Shown here piece after piece: positions 42,383 to 51,229 of a stretch of DNA of 64,000 nucleotides. The number at the start of each line of letters is the position of its first letter. Position 1 is the first letter of the stretch. Origin of the DNA: PWQG01 sp040882255 (GTDB taxonomy: Bacteria; Pseudomonadota; Gammaproteobacteria; Pseudomonadales; Pseudohongiellaceae). Made by a program: the position numbers and the translations under genes. Location of the stretch: the NCBI GenBank assembly GCA_040882255.1, contig JBBEBP010000016.1:186001-250000 (forward strand), given 5' to 3'. The notes under the pieces are model-generated. The model was given only the letters and a program-made list of their open reading frames with translations, made no database searches and had not been told where the DNA came from.

Positions 42383-42409
42383 ATGTCGAATGAAGGACAT
42401 CACGAATAG
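42383..42409 (+). other. Possible 8-codon leader ORF before the TonB-like gene
   Basis: ATG at 42383 follows GGAGGAACATTCA, the strongest ribosome site in the 90-bp gap. It encodes MSNEGHHE and stops at TAG (42407-42409), seven bases before the ATG of the next gene, whose own site (AGGA) lies in the stop region. This layout would allow coupled re-initiation. It may be chance. Confidence 0.35.
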
Positions 42410-42415
42410 GAAGCG

Positions 42416-43948
42416 ATGGAAAAACCTACCGGCACAGCGACAGATGCCTCCAGGCCGCGCCTCCTGTACCTTGCCCTGGCGCTGTCAGCGGTATTGCATG
42501 TGGCATTGCTGACAGCGCTGGTGGCGGGAGGCCAGCCGGACACCCCGGCATCGACCGGCACAACGCAGCTGGAGATCGCCCTGCAGGCTGCCGCGCCATC
42601 ACCCGCATCGCTGGACCATCCTCCCTCCACGGAGCCCGAAACCGGCCCTCCCTCTCTGGAACCGCTCCCCGTTCCCGAGCCGACTCCCCTTACCGAGACG
42701 TCTCCGGCCCGAACCCCGCTGCCACTCGAAACCCTGCCCGTCCCTGAACCGGCATCGCAACCGACAACCGCCCTGGCGAATACGCGGATGGCAGTTCCCG
42801 AGCCGCAGCCAGACTTCTCCCCCGCACCATTACCCACTCCCGAGCGCGACATGACGGCCACCGTGCACGAAGCACTGAGCCAACGCGTCGAAATGTGGCT
42901 GCAGAACCCCCGGAAGATCAGCCAGCAGGAAAGCAGCTGGGAACACGAGGGGCACAGCTACCATGTAAAGGTGCAGACCCGGGCCGACTCGCCCACCCGG
43001 CCCGAGCAGATGATTCTCACCATCCATACCCGTCGTGACGGCCGGCCTGTAAGCACATCCGTCACGCTGCGCAGACAGGCTTTCTCCCGTTTCGCCAAGT
43101 TCGTGGACCAATGGGATGACGACGTCTGGCTGGCCGGTGATGAAGTCATCGGCCGTTTCCACTCCAATTCCCGCATTCGCGTGGAGACATCCCGGCGGCT
43201 GCAACCGGTGTTCCACGGGCCCGTCACAGTGGCCGCCAACATGTACCTGGGCCACAGGATGCGAGACCCGGAGATTTTCCGCAGCGGTATCGAAACGGGC
43301 GTGGAGACAGTACCAATGCCACAGGTCAGCGTGGATATTGCTGCCATCGAAGCAGCCGCCGCCGGAGCGGATCAGCATGCCCGCTTTTTCGATACGGACA
43401 CCGAAATCGAGTTCCTGGCCGAGGCAGGATATCGCTGGCAAAGTGGTGACGGCACGTCCGGGACACAGCCCGGCCACCCGGTCATGTATCTGATCGCCCG
43501 TCAGGGGGTCACGCTTTCCGTGCAGGGCACCGTCGCTCACCAGGTGCTGGTATACGCGCCACGGACCCTGCGAATCACCGGCAGCCTGATCTACCGTCAC
43601 CCCCCCGATCTGAACGCGGCGAGCCGTGACCTGCTGGGCCTGGTCAGCGACGGTTCGGTGATCGTCGCGGGCCCGGGCGTCACCGGACGGGGTGACCTGG
43701 ACATCCATGCGGCCATTTATGCGGGCCGCCGCTTCAGCGTACAACGCTTTCGTTCCCGACAGAATGACAGAATGACCATCCTGGGCAGCCTTACCGCCGG
43801 TTCTGTATCCGCCACGGAACCGCGCTTCTCCACCCGGATCATCCACGATGACCGCTTCGCTGTGCTCCGGCCACCCCTGTTTCCGCAGACCGAGGCCTGG
43901 ACGCACGAGCCGATGACGCCCCGCTGGACGGTCGACACCCTTCAATAG
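42416..43948 (+). CDS. TonB-like proline-rich membrane protein with a C-terminal domain of unknown type
   Basis: 510 aa. A cytoplasmic start and one TM helix (LLYLALALSAVLHVALLTAL) precede about 90 residues of Pro/Glu/Thr-rich spacer (SLEPLPVPEPTPLTETSPAR region), as in TonB or TolA. There is no TonB C-terminal domain. Instead residues 150-480 form a strand-rich region: DEVIGRFHSNSRIRVETSRR, then VFHGPVTVAANMYLG, then LRITGSLIYRHPPDL and DLDIHAAIYAGRRFSVQRF. This resembles DUF4900 or bactofilin-like repeats, but I cannot assign it. It is last gene of the plus-strand cluster. Confidence 0.7.
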   Translation: MEKPTGTATDASRPRLLYLALALSAVLHVALLTALVAGGQPDTPASTGTTQLEIALQAAAPSPASLDHPPSTEPETGPPSLEPLPVPEPTPLTETSPARTPLPLETLPVPEPASQPTTALANTRMAVPEPQPDFSPAPLPTPERDMTATVHEALSQRVEMWLQNPRKISQQESSWEHEGHSYHVKVQTRADSPTRPEQMILTIHTRRDGRPVSTSVTLRRQAFSRFAKFVDQWDDDVWLAGDEVIGRFHSNSRIRVETSRRLQPVFHGPVTVAANMYLGHRMRDPEIFRSGIETGVETVPMPQVSVDIAAIEAAAAGADQHARFFDTDTEIEFLAEAGYRWQSGDGTSGTQPGHPVMYLIARQGVTLSVQGTVAHQVLVYAPRTLRITGSLIYRHPPDLNAASRDLLGLVSDGSVIVAGPGVTGRGDLDIHAAIYAGRRFSVQRFRSRQNDRMTILGSLTAGSVSATEPRFSTRIIHDDRFAVLRPPLFPQTEAWTHEPMTPRWTVDTLQ

Positions 43949-45468
43949 GCTGCCCGGTATGCCTCCAGGCGCTCCCGACACCGCTCGGCCTGCTCCAGCT
44001 CGGTCATGCAACGCTGCAGCCGCTCCATGGCCTGATCCCGGTATTCGTCGTACCAGTTCTGTTCCGCCCAGTTCAACCAGGCACCCTCCATGTTCTGCTG
44101 GATGGCGGGAACGAACTCACTACTGCCGGCAATGTCCAGATAAGCGCGGAAGTGTTCAATCACGGCCGACCATTCGCCTTCCTCCCAATCGATGGCCGCC
44201 AACCCGGAATACAGCCGCGCCAGGGCCTGCTGGCACAGAGCCGCCATGCCGCACACCGCCGGAAGCCGGTCGATGACCGGTCCGGCATCGTCCAGCAGCG
44301 AATGGTCCACAATGCGTTGCACGTACTCATCGAGAGCCACATGGGCATTGTGCCGGATGGTCCTTGCGTCATTGACCGAGGGAGACAAGGCCTCCAGTAC
44401 ATCCATCACCCGCATCGCTCCCTCGTGCGGCGTATGGTCCTCGATCAGCACGGCTGCGCGCTGGATTTCCAGCCAGTACCACAGGCCCATGAAAGCCTCA
44501 TCAGGGGGTATCGACGATCGCTCCAGCAGGTTCGCCACGTGCTCGCGCCAGGCGGCCGTCTGGCGCATGAACCGCCGCTGAGTGGCCGTCTCACCCTGCT
44601 CGTCCAGCCACGCCGCCTCGCGACTGTAATAGATCATCCGGTTCATCTGGGCCTGCAGGTTGTCCGGCTGAAGATGCGCCTGCAGCTCGGCGAGGCGCAT
44701 CCTGTCCGGGTACGGCAGACTGGCGGCATGCTGGTTCCACATGTTTTCCAGCCCCAGCGTTGCTGCGCTCACCCGCTGCCGGGCCTCGTAGTCCTCATAC
44801 CTCGGCATATCCAGGTCCCGTTCCCGGAACCATGCTTCATCCGTACGCTCGAACCAGGCCCGGTTGTGCTCGACGCCGAACCCCCGGGGCGAGGTTGTTT
44901 CCACGGAAACGATCTCGCCATCCGGCAGAGTGATGTCCACAAACGCGTGCGAGGGAAGAATGACGCCATTGGCTTCCAGGCCAACCTGTCTGGCCATCAC
45001 GATATACAACAACGAAGAGCTGATGCAGTTATAGCGTCCGGACTGGAAAATCGCGCTGAGCTGGCTCTGCCCGGCATCATAGCCGCTGAGGGTATCACTG
45101 CCGTCACCGGTCTCCAGAAACCGCTCGAACATCATTTTCAACAGCGCCTCCCCCTTCTGGCGCCCGTCGCGGTTGCCTGCGGATGAAGGCAGCTGGCCAT
45201 ACAGCCGGTCGCGGATCGTTTCGTATTCCTGTTGCGAACGCACGTCGCCGGACGCCACCAGATACAACGCCAGCAAGGCATCCGGATCTCCGGCCTCCGC
45301 CTGGGCGAACCGGGACACGGTCTGCTCTTCGAAGGGAGTGAGCGCGCTCCATAACGGCCACCCGGACGCCCCGAAGGCATCACGATTGAAGGCAAGGTCA
45401 TCCGCGTCAGCCGCCCAGGTGGAAGCCGCAAACAACAGACCGGGCAGCAATCTCAACAGATACCGCAT
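43942..45468 (-). CDS. Secreted transglutaminase-like (SirB1-like) protein with helical C-terminus
   Basis: 508 aa from the ATG at 45468 (GGAG 8 nt upstream), giving the signal peptide MRYLLRLLPGLLFAASTWAA. Residues 130-190 contain a transglutaminase-type Cys-His pair: FQSGRYNCISSSLLYIVMAR and VILPSHAFVDITLPDGE. The rest (250-500) is helical with TPR-like spacing and an unusual number of Trp residues. Its 3' end overlaps the TonB-like gene by 7 bp in convergent orientation. Function is probably tied to the neighbouring transglutaminase/MoxR cluster, but that is inference. Confidence 0.7.
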   Translation of the reverse strand: MRYLLRLLPGLLFAASTWAADADDLAFNRDAFGASGWPLWSALTPFEEQTVSRFAQAEAGDPDALLALYLVASGDVRSQQEYETIRDRLYGQLPSSAGNRDGRQKGEALLKMMFERFLETGDGSDTLSGYDAGQSQLSAIFQSGRYNCISSSLLYIVMARQVGLEANGVILPSHAFVDITLPDGEIVSVETTSPRGFGVEHNRAWFERTDEAWFRERDLDMPRYEDYEARQRVSAATLGLENMWNQHAASLPYPDRMRLAELQAHLQPDNLQAQMNRMIYYSREAAWLDEQGETATQRRFMRQTAAWREHVANLLERSSIPPDEAFMGLWYWLEIQRAAVLIEDHTPHEGAMRVMDVLEALSPSVNDARTIRHNAHVALDEYVQRIVDHSLLDDAGPVIDRLPAVCGMAALCQQALARLYSGLAAIDWEEGEWSAVIEHFRAYLDIAGSSEFVPAIQQNMEGAWLNWAEQNWYDEYRDQAMERLQRCMTELEQAERCRERLEAYRAAY

Positions 45469-45641
45469 GGCCGGCGCTCCGCCCTCGCCCTCCATTATTG
45501 TCCTGATCCACACCATGATCCGCACCGTATCAAGAACTGTGATGACGATCACGCTGCCACGTCGACTTTCAGTGATACAAAGCTGGATGGCAGGGACACG
45601 GGCGTGGCGCCCGGGCCTTATTACTGGAGAGAGTATTGACC

Positions 45642-48248
45642 ATGTGGTCCCGGATATTCAAGCGGACTGATCCGCCGCGATCTGCGGGACCGGCCCTGTA
45701 CCTGTTCCTGCTCCTCGTACTCTCTCCCCTGCCCCTGCCCCTGCCTGCCGCCGAGAACCGGCTCGTACTGCGCGTGGGAGTATACGCGAATCCCCCGAAG
45801 ATCCAGCTGGATGCCCGTGGCGATCTGACCGGCATCCTGGGTGACCTGTTGATGGAAATGGCACAACGGGAAAACTGGGTCATCGAGCCGGTCAGCTGTC
45901 AGTGGAGTACCTGCCTGGATATGCTTGAGGAGGGCCGGCTGGACCTGCTCCCCGACGTTGCCCACAACGAGGAGCGCGCCGAGCGGTTTGACTTCCATCA
46001 ACGACCCGCGCTCCGCAGCTGGTCCCAGTTGTACAGCCACACGAACAGCCCGCTGAGCAGTCTGCTTGATCTTGATGGGCGCCGCATTGCCGTATTGTCC
46101 GGCTCGGTACAACAGGCGTACCTGGAGAACCTGGCTGACAACTTCGGGCTCGCGGTCGACTGGTTCGCCGTGAACAGCTTCGAACAGGGGTTCGACGCCA
46201 CCGGCGAAGGCATCGTGGACGGCGTGGCCGCCAATCATTACTACGGCAATGCCCGCGCTGCGGAGATGGGCCTGTTTGCCTCACCGGTGATGTTCGAGCC
46301 CAGCCAACTGTATTATGCCAGTTCACAAGGGCGTTACCCGCAGGTGCTGAACACCATCGACGGCTACCTGGAAGACTGGATCAGTGCGACGGACTCTCCC
46401 TACTACGAGACACTCAACCGCTGGGCACCGGGTCCGGAAGATAGCGCCCCCCCCTGGCTGCTCTGGTGGACACTGGCCGGACTGGGCGCCGCCCTGTTGC
46501 TGATGACCGGGTTCAGCCAACTGCTCCGCCACCGCGTGGCCCAGCAGACGCAGGAGCTGCGCCGGAGCGAGGAGCACCTCAACACCATCCTGGACAGCGT
46601 GGACGCCTACATCTATATCAAGGGCACGGACCTGCGGTACCAGTACATCAACCGCAAGATGACGGGCTGGTTACAACGGCCCGCCAACCGGATTCTGGGG
46701 AAGTCGGATCGTGACCTGTTTGATGAGCGTACAGCCAACCGGATCGAACGGACCGACCAGGCCTTGCTGGAGAATGGGCAGCGTTATGCCGACGAGGAGG
46801 TCAACACCCTGGCCGACAGCACCGAGCGCCGCACGTTACTTTCGGTCAAGATCCCGTTGCGCGACCCGGAAGGCCGGATCTACGCGCTTTGCGGGATCTC
46901 CACCGACATCACCGAACACCGGCGCATTCAGGATCAGCTGCATCGCCTGGCCTGGTTCGACCCCGTCACGGGCCTGGGCAACCGCCGCCTGTTGATCGAC
47001 CGCCTGGAACACGCGCTGGCGGCCCACGTCCGTACCGGCTACCACGGAGCCCTCCTGCTGATCGATCTCGACAATTTCAAGGCGGTCAACGACACGCTGG
47101 GTTACGGAGCGGGTGACGCTCTGCTGCGGCAGGTGGCCGAGCGGCTGCAATCACATGCCCGGGGAACAGATACTACCGCCCGTCTCAGTGCCGACGAGTT
47201 CGTCATGATGCTGGAGGACATGAGCACCGACGAACACGAAGCCATGATGCAGGCCCAGCGCTTTGCCGGCATGGTCATGGATCACCTGGCACAACCGTAT
47301 GAACTGGGACAGCAGACTCATGTCCTGACGGCCTGCGCGGGGATCGCCCTGTTCAGTGACGCCGGAGACAATGTGAACGAGTTGCTGAAATCCGCCGACC
47401 TGGCCCTGACATCCGCCAAATCGGCGGGGCGCAATACCCAGCACTTCTACAACCAGGACATGCAGACCGAAATCAACTGGCGTTCGCGCCTGGAGACGGC
47501 GTTGCGCGCAGCGATCCAGAATGGGGAGATCTACATCGACGTGCAGCCCCAGGTGGATGGTCAGGGGCGTATACTGGGAATGGAAGCACTGGCGCGCTGG
47601 AACCACCATGAACTGGGGCAGGTGTCTCCCGCTCAGTTCATTCCGGTGGCTGAAGCCAGCGGGCTGATCATACCGCTGGGACTGTGCATACTGGAACATG
47701 CCTGTCGCCTGCTCTCCGACTGGCAGCGGAACAGGGCGACACAGCACCTGTCTCTGTCCATCAATATCAGCGTCGCTCAATTCAGGCACCCCGGATTCGT
47801 GGACGAAGTGTCGCGCCTCATCGATCAATGGAAGATAGTACCGGACCGGCTGGAACTGGAAGTCACGGAGAGCCTGCTGATCAGCGACCTCGAACAGGTC
47901 TCATCACGCATGCAGACCCTGCGCGAACAAGGTATCCGCTTTTCGCTCGATGACTTCGGGACCGGCTATGCCTCGCTGGGTTACCTCAAGCGTCTCCCGT
48001 TGTACCAGCTGAAGATCGACCAGTCGTTTGTGCGGGATCTGCTGACCGACCCCAACGATGAAGCTATCGTGCGCACTATCATTGCGCTGGGTGACAGCCT
48101 CGACCTCACTGTCATTGCTGAGGGCGTTGAGACGCGCGGACAGGCGGACCGTCTGGAAGCACTCGGCTGTCAGCAGTATCAGGGATTCCTGTTCGGCCGG
48201 CCCGAAACTCCGGCCACATGGCAGCCGCGACTGGAGGGCGCACGATAG
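45642..48248 (+). CDS. Periplasm-sensing GGDEF/EAL protein (degenerate GGDEF, intact EAL)
   Basis: 868 aa from the ATG at 45642 (GGAGAGAG 8 nt upstream). Order: signal/TM, periplasmic SBP_bac_3 domain (about 35-250), TM (LLWWTLAGLGAALLLMTGFS), PAS (about 300-430), GGDEF (440-600), EAL (615-860). The GGDEF signature is SADEF near residue 515, so diguanylate cyclase activity is doubtful. EAL is intact: MEALARW, the ELEVTESLL Glu, DDFGTGYASLGYL, KIDQSFVRDL and IAEGVET. It should hydrolyse c-di-GMP in response to a periplasmic amino-acid-like ligand, with GGDEF as a possible GTP-sensing part. It is monocistronic. Confidence 0.93.
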   Translation: MWSRIFKRTDPPRSAGPALYLFLLLVLSPLPLPLPAAENRLVLRVGVYANPPKIQLDARGDLTGILGDLLMEMAQRENWVIEPVSCQWSTCLDMLEEGRLDLLPDVAHNEERAERFDFHQRPALRSWSQLYSHTNSPLSSLLDLDGRRIAVLSGSVQQAYLENLADNFGLAVDWFAVNSFEQGFDATGEGIVDGVAANHYYGNARAAEMGLFASPVMFEPSQLYYASSQGRYPQVLNTIDGYLEDWISATDSPYYETLNRWAPGPEDSAPPWLLWWTLAGLGAALLLMTGFSQLLRHRVAQQTQELRRSEEHLNTILDSVDAYIYIKGTDLRYQYINRKMTGWLQRPANRILGKSDRDLFDERTANRIERTDQALLENGQRYADEEVNTLADSTERRTLLSVKIPLRDPEGRIYALCGISTDITEHRRIQDQLHRLAWFDPVTGLGNRRLLIDRLEHALAAHVRTGYHGALLLIDLDNFKAVNDTLGYGAGDALLRQVAERLQSHARGTDTTARLSADEFVMMLEDMSTDEHEAMMQAQRFAGMVMDHLAQPYELGQQTHVLTACAGIALFSDAGDNVNELLKSADLALTSAKSAGRNTQHFYNQDMQTEINWRSRLETALRAAIQNGEIYIDVQPQVDGQGRILGMEALARWNHHELGQVSPAQFIPVAEASGLIIPLGLCILEHACRLLSDWQRNRATQHLSLSINISVAQFRHPGFVDEVSRLIDQWKIVPDRLELEVTESLLISDLEQVSSRMQTLREQGIRFSLDDFGTGYASLGYLKRLPLYQLKIDQSFVRDLLTDPNDEAIVRTIIALGDSLDLTVIAEGVETRGQADRLEALGCQQYQGFLFGRPETPATWQPRLEGAR

Positions 48249-48256
48249 GGAGCGTG

Positions 48257-49921
48257 TCAGATTCCGGCGTAGGCTTCCACATAGTTGATGGCGTGGTTCT
48301 TGATATGCCGCAGCGAAACGAACATGTCGCTGTAGGTCTGCGCCGTGACCGACTGGCAGGCGCCAGTACGGATCCGCTCCAGATGACGATCCCGCATCTG
48401 GTCGGCCAGACGAGTCAGCGGCGTGGCATCCTCGATCAACGCATTGATTTCAGGCGTCCGCAGTTCATTTTCCCGCGCCGCCGTCAGGCGGTTGAAATAC
48501 TCTTCGACCTTGCCATAGAAATCCATGATGTCGGCCCAGGCATCTTCACTGATGTCTTCCTTGCGCTTGTACAACCGGCTGCGATAGATGGCAAAGGACT
48601 GCAGGGAGTCGGCAATGCTCTCGACTTCATCCGCCATCCGGATCAGACTGTAGCCGCGCGAGGATTGGGTCCGGCTGACCGAACCCGTCAACACCACGGT
48701 GATGAACTTGATCATCTCCTCCTCGATGTTGTCGGTAATGTCTTCCAGATGATTGATCCGTTCGTACAGCTTCTTGTCGTGTTTCTCTCCGCCGACATAC
48801 TCCCGCGTGACCTCGAACATTTCACGGGTGATCTCGACCATGTTGTCCATTTCCAGGTCGGCCTGCTGCAGGGCCACCTCTGGCGCCATGGTGGATCGTG
48901 TGCCCAGATAACGCAGTTTGTGTGGCTCTTTCTCGCCCTTCTGCGGCACCAGCCAGGTCACAAACCGGGTCAGGGATCCGATCAGAGGAATCCAGAACAG
49001 GACATTGCCCACATTGAACATGGTATGGGCCACGGCAATGTGGAAGGCAATATTGGGCCGCATGCCTTCTTCATCCTGCACATTGACTTCACCGCCCACC
49101 AGCCAGTCGATGAATTCAACGAACCAGGGGAAGATCGCAATTACCAGGACAGCACCCAACATGTTGAAAATGGCATGGGCCCGGGCGGTCCTGACCGCCG
49201 AGGTATTGGCGCCGATGGCCGCCAGCTGCGCGGTGATGGTGGTACCGATGTTCTCGCCGATGATCAGCGCCACGGCGGTGTGGAAGTCGATGACGCCGGT
49301 GGTGGCCAGCGTCATCGTGATGCCCAGCATCGCCGAGCTGCTCTGTACCAGCACGGTCAGCAGACAGGCCAGTACCACGCAGGCCAGCAGACTGGTCAGC
49401 GAACGGGCATCGAACAGGTAGAGGTAGGAGATGAAGTTTTCGTCTTCCCGCAGCGGCACGAAGGCGCCACTCATGAATTCCAGGCCGGTGAAAATCAGAC
49501 CCAGTGCCACCAGGGTCTTGCCCAGGGTATTGAGCCACTGACGCTCGGCCACCAGCATCGGGTACATACCCAGCCCGATCATCAGCAGACCGTACTTGCC
49601 GATCTTGATGGAGATGATCCAGCCAGTGACCGTGGTACCGATATTGGCACCCAGCACCACGCCAATGGCCTGCTTGAGCTCCATCAGCCCGGCATTGACC
49701 AGACTGACGGTCATCACTGTGGAGATGGTGCTGGACTGCACAAACACCGTGATGCCGATGCCGGCCAGCACCGCCATCACCCGGTTGCGGGTCAGGGAAG
49801 CGAGGATGCCCCGGATGGCTTCCTTGCCGCTGGACTGCAGGGATTCGGAAAGGTACCGAAGACCCAGGAAGAAAATGCCCAGGCCGCCCAGCGCCGTGTA
49901 GGTGATCTCGAAATAGTTCAT
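48257..49921 (-). CDS. Na+/phosphate cotransporter with PhoU-like tail
   Basis: 554 aa NptA/YjbB-type protein. Two Na_Pi_cotrans repeats carry the QSSS signature: VFVQSSTISTVMTVSLVNAG near residue 60 and VLVQSSSAMLGITMTLATTG near 190. They are followed by GANIGTTVTGWI and GENIGTTITAQL. The C-terminal 200 residues are a PhoU-like helical bundle (MAPEVALQQADLEMDNMVEI onward). It imports phosphate using the Na+ gradient, which suits a halophile. A Pho box lies 32 bp upstream of the start, so induction under phosphate limitation is likely. Confidence 0.92.
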   Translation of the reverse strand: MNYFEITYTALGGLGIFFLGLRYLSESLQSSGKEAIRGILASLTRNRVMAVLAGIGITVFVQSSTISTVMTVSLVNAGLMELKQAIGVVLGANIGTTVTGWIISIKIGKYGLLMIGLGMYPMLVAERQWLNTLGKTLVALGLIFTGLEFMSGAFVPLREDENFISYLYLFDARSLTSLLACVVLACLLTVLVQSSSAMLGITMTLATTGVIDFHTAVALIIGENIGTTITAQLAAIGANTSAVRTARAHAIFNMLGAVLVIAIFPWFVEFIDWLVGGEVNVQDEEGMRPNIAFHIAVAHTMFNVGNVLFWIPLIGSLTRFVTWLVPQKGEKEPHKLRYLGTRSTMAPEVALQQADLEMDNMVEITREMFEVTREYVGGEKHDKKLYERINHLEDITDNIEEEMIKFITVVLTGSVSRTQSSRGYSLIRMADEVESIADSLQSFAIYRSRLYKRKEDISEDAWADIMDFYGKVEEYFNRLTAARENELRTPEINALIEDATPLTRLADQMRDRHLERIRTGACQSVTAQTYSDMFVSLRHIKNHAINYVEAYAGI

Positions 49922-49952
49922 TGGGGGCGAAGTCTATGCAAATCGAAGAAAT

Positions 49953-49981
49953 ATTACAATTTCTTTACAGTTTGATGACAG
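49953..49981 (-). promoter_or_regulatory. Pho box (PhoB-binding site) upstream of the Na+/Pi cotransporter
   Basis: On the minus strand the region reads CTGTCAT-CAAA-CTGTAAA-GAAA-TTGTAAT: three 7-mers at 11-bp spacing, the first a perfect consensus half-site and the others matching five of seven. The 4-bp AT-rich spacers also fit. Its distance to the ATG (about 32 bp) means a short leader. It lies in the 198-bp gap shared with the divergent sugar dehydrogenase and could affect both genes. Confidence 0.75.
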
Positions 49982-50119
49982 CCAATTTCCCGCCGGGCAG
50001 ACGAGTCCGTATGCCGGGTCGCTCCCGGCAGGCTGTCAGCAGCCCCCGACTGGGTTACAATGCATCCGGGCATTCAGGATCGCCCGGCTCACGCGCTGAA
50101 CTCCAGGAGAAGAAAGACC

Positions 50120-51226
50120 ATGAAATCGTTGAAACTGCCGAACATGCTGGCGCTGCTGTCCATGACATTGTTGATGAACAGCACACTGCAGGCACAGGAG
50201 GCCGGGGACTACTCACTCGAACCACTGATCGAGGGCGCAGGTATTCCCTGGGGCATGGACTGGCTGCCAGATGGCGATCTGCTGGTCACCGAGCGCAGTG
50301 GCACACTCTACCGTGTCAATGATGGCGAGTCCTCCATTATCGACGGGCTGCCCGGGATCCACGTCAACGGCCAGGGTGGTCTGCTGGACATCAAGGCGCA
50401 TCCCCACTACGCCGACAATGGCTGGCTGTACATCACCTTCTCCAGCCCCGAAGGCACCGGTTCGGGCAGCAATACCGCGTTGATGCGGGCGCGGCTTGAT
50501 GGCAACCGGCTGGTGGAGCAGGAGGTGCTGTACAAGGGCGAGACCAATACCGACCGTGGTCAGCACTACGGCAGCCGGATCGCTTTCGATGAAACCGGCG
50601 CGTACGTGTACTTCTCCATCGGAGATCGTGGTGATCACTTCAACACGGTGCAGGACCTGTCAATGGACGGTGGCAAAGTCTACCGCCTGCATGCCGATGG
50701 CCGCATACCGGCCGACAACCCCTTCGTGCACAACGCCGATGCGAAACACGCCATCTACAGCTACGGTCACCGCAACCCGCAGGGCATGGACCGCCACCCG
50801 GAAACCGGCGAGATCTGGGTCAGCGAACACGGGCCACGGGGCGGTGACGAGATCAACATCGTGCAGCCCGGCGCCAATTACGGCTGGCCCTATGTCGGCT
50901 ACGGCATCAATTACAACGGCGAGCCTCTGGCCGAGGTCAAGAAACGGCCGGGCATCGAGCAGCCGGTCTGGTACTGGGACCCCTCGATCGCCACCGCTGG
51001 CATCGCCTTCGTGACCAGTGACCGCTACCCGGAACTGCAGGGTCATCTGTTGGTCGGCGGCCTGGGCGGTAACGTCCTGGAACTGCTCGAACTGCATGAA
51101 GAACGGGTACTGCGCAAGACTTCGCTGTTGACTGACACAGGCCGTGTGCGCAGCATCCAACAGGGACCGGATGGATACATCTATCTGGGTATCGAGGACG
51201 AAGGCATCATGAGGCTGGTACCGTAA
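50120..51226 (+). CDS. PQQ-dependent soluble aldose sugar dehydrogenase
   Basis: 368 aa from the ATG at 50120 (AGGAGA 10 nt upstream), with a signal peptide (MLALLSMTLLMNSTLQAQ). Six-bladed GDH-type propeller; visible motifs are IPWGMDWLPDGDLLVTERSG, IAFDETGAYVYFSIGDRGDH, and the strongly conserved WVSEHGPRGGDEINIVQPG near residue 235. It oxidises aldoses at the anomeric carbon in the periplasm using PQQ. The beta-carbonic anhydrase gene starts 3 bp after its stop. No pqq synthesis genes are in the window. Confidence 0.92.
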   Translation: MKSLKLPNMLALLSMTLLMNSTLQAQEAGDYSLEPLIEGAGIPWGMDWLPDGDLLVTERSGTLYRVNDGESSIIDGLPGIHVNGQGGLLDIKAHPHYADNGWLYITFSSPEGTGSGSNTALMRARLDGNRLVEQEVLYKGETNTDRGQHYGSRIAFDETGAYVYFSIGDRGDHFNTVQDLSMDGGKVYRLHADGRIPADNPFVHNADAKHAIYSYGHRNPQGMDRHPETGEIWVSEHGPRGGDEINIVQPGANYGWPYVGYGINYNGEPLAEVKKRPGIEQPVWYWDPSIATAGIAFVTSDRYPELQGHLLVGGLGGNVLELLELHEERVLRKTSLLTDTGRVRSIQQGPDGYIYLGIEDEGIMRLVP

Positions 51227-51229
51227 ACT

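Noticed and set aside
48218..49975. 585-codon plus-strand open frame
   Set aside because: Antisense to the Na+/Pi cotransporter; no domain features.
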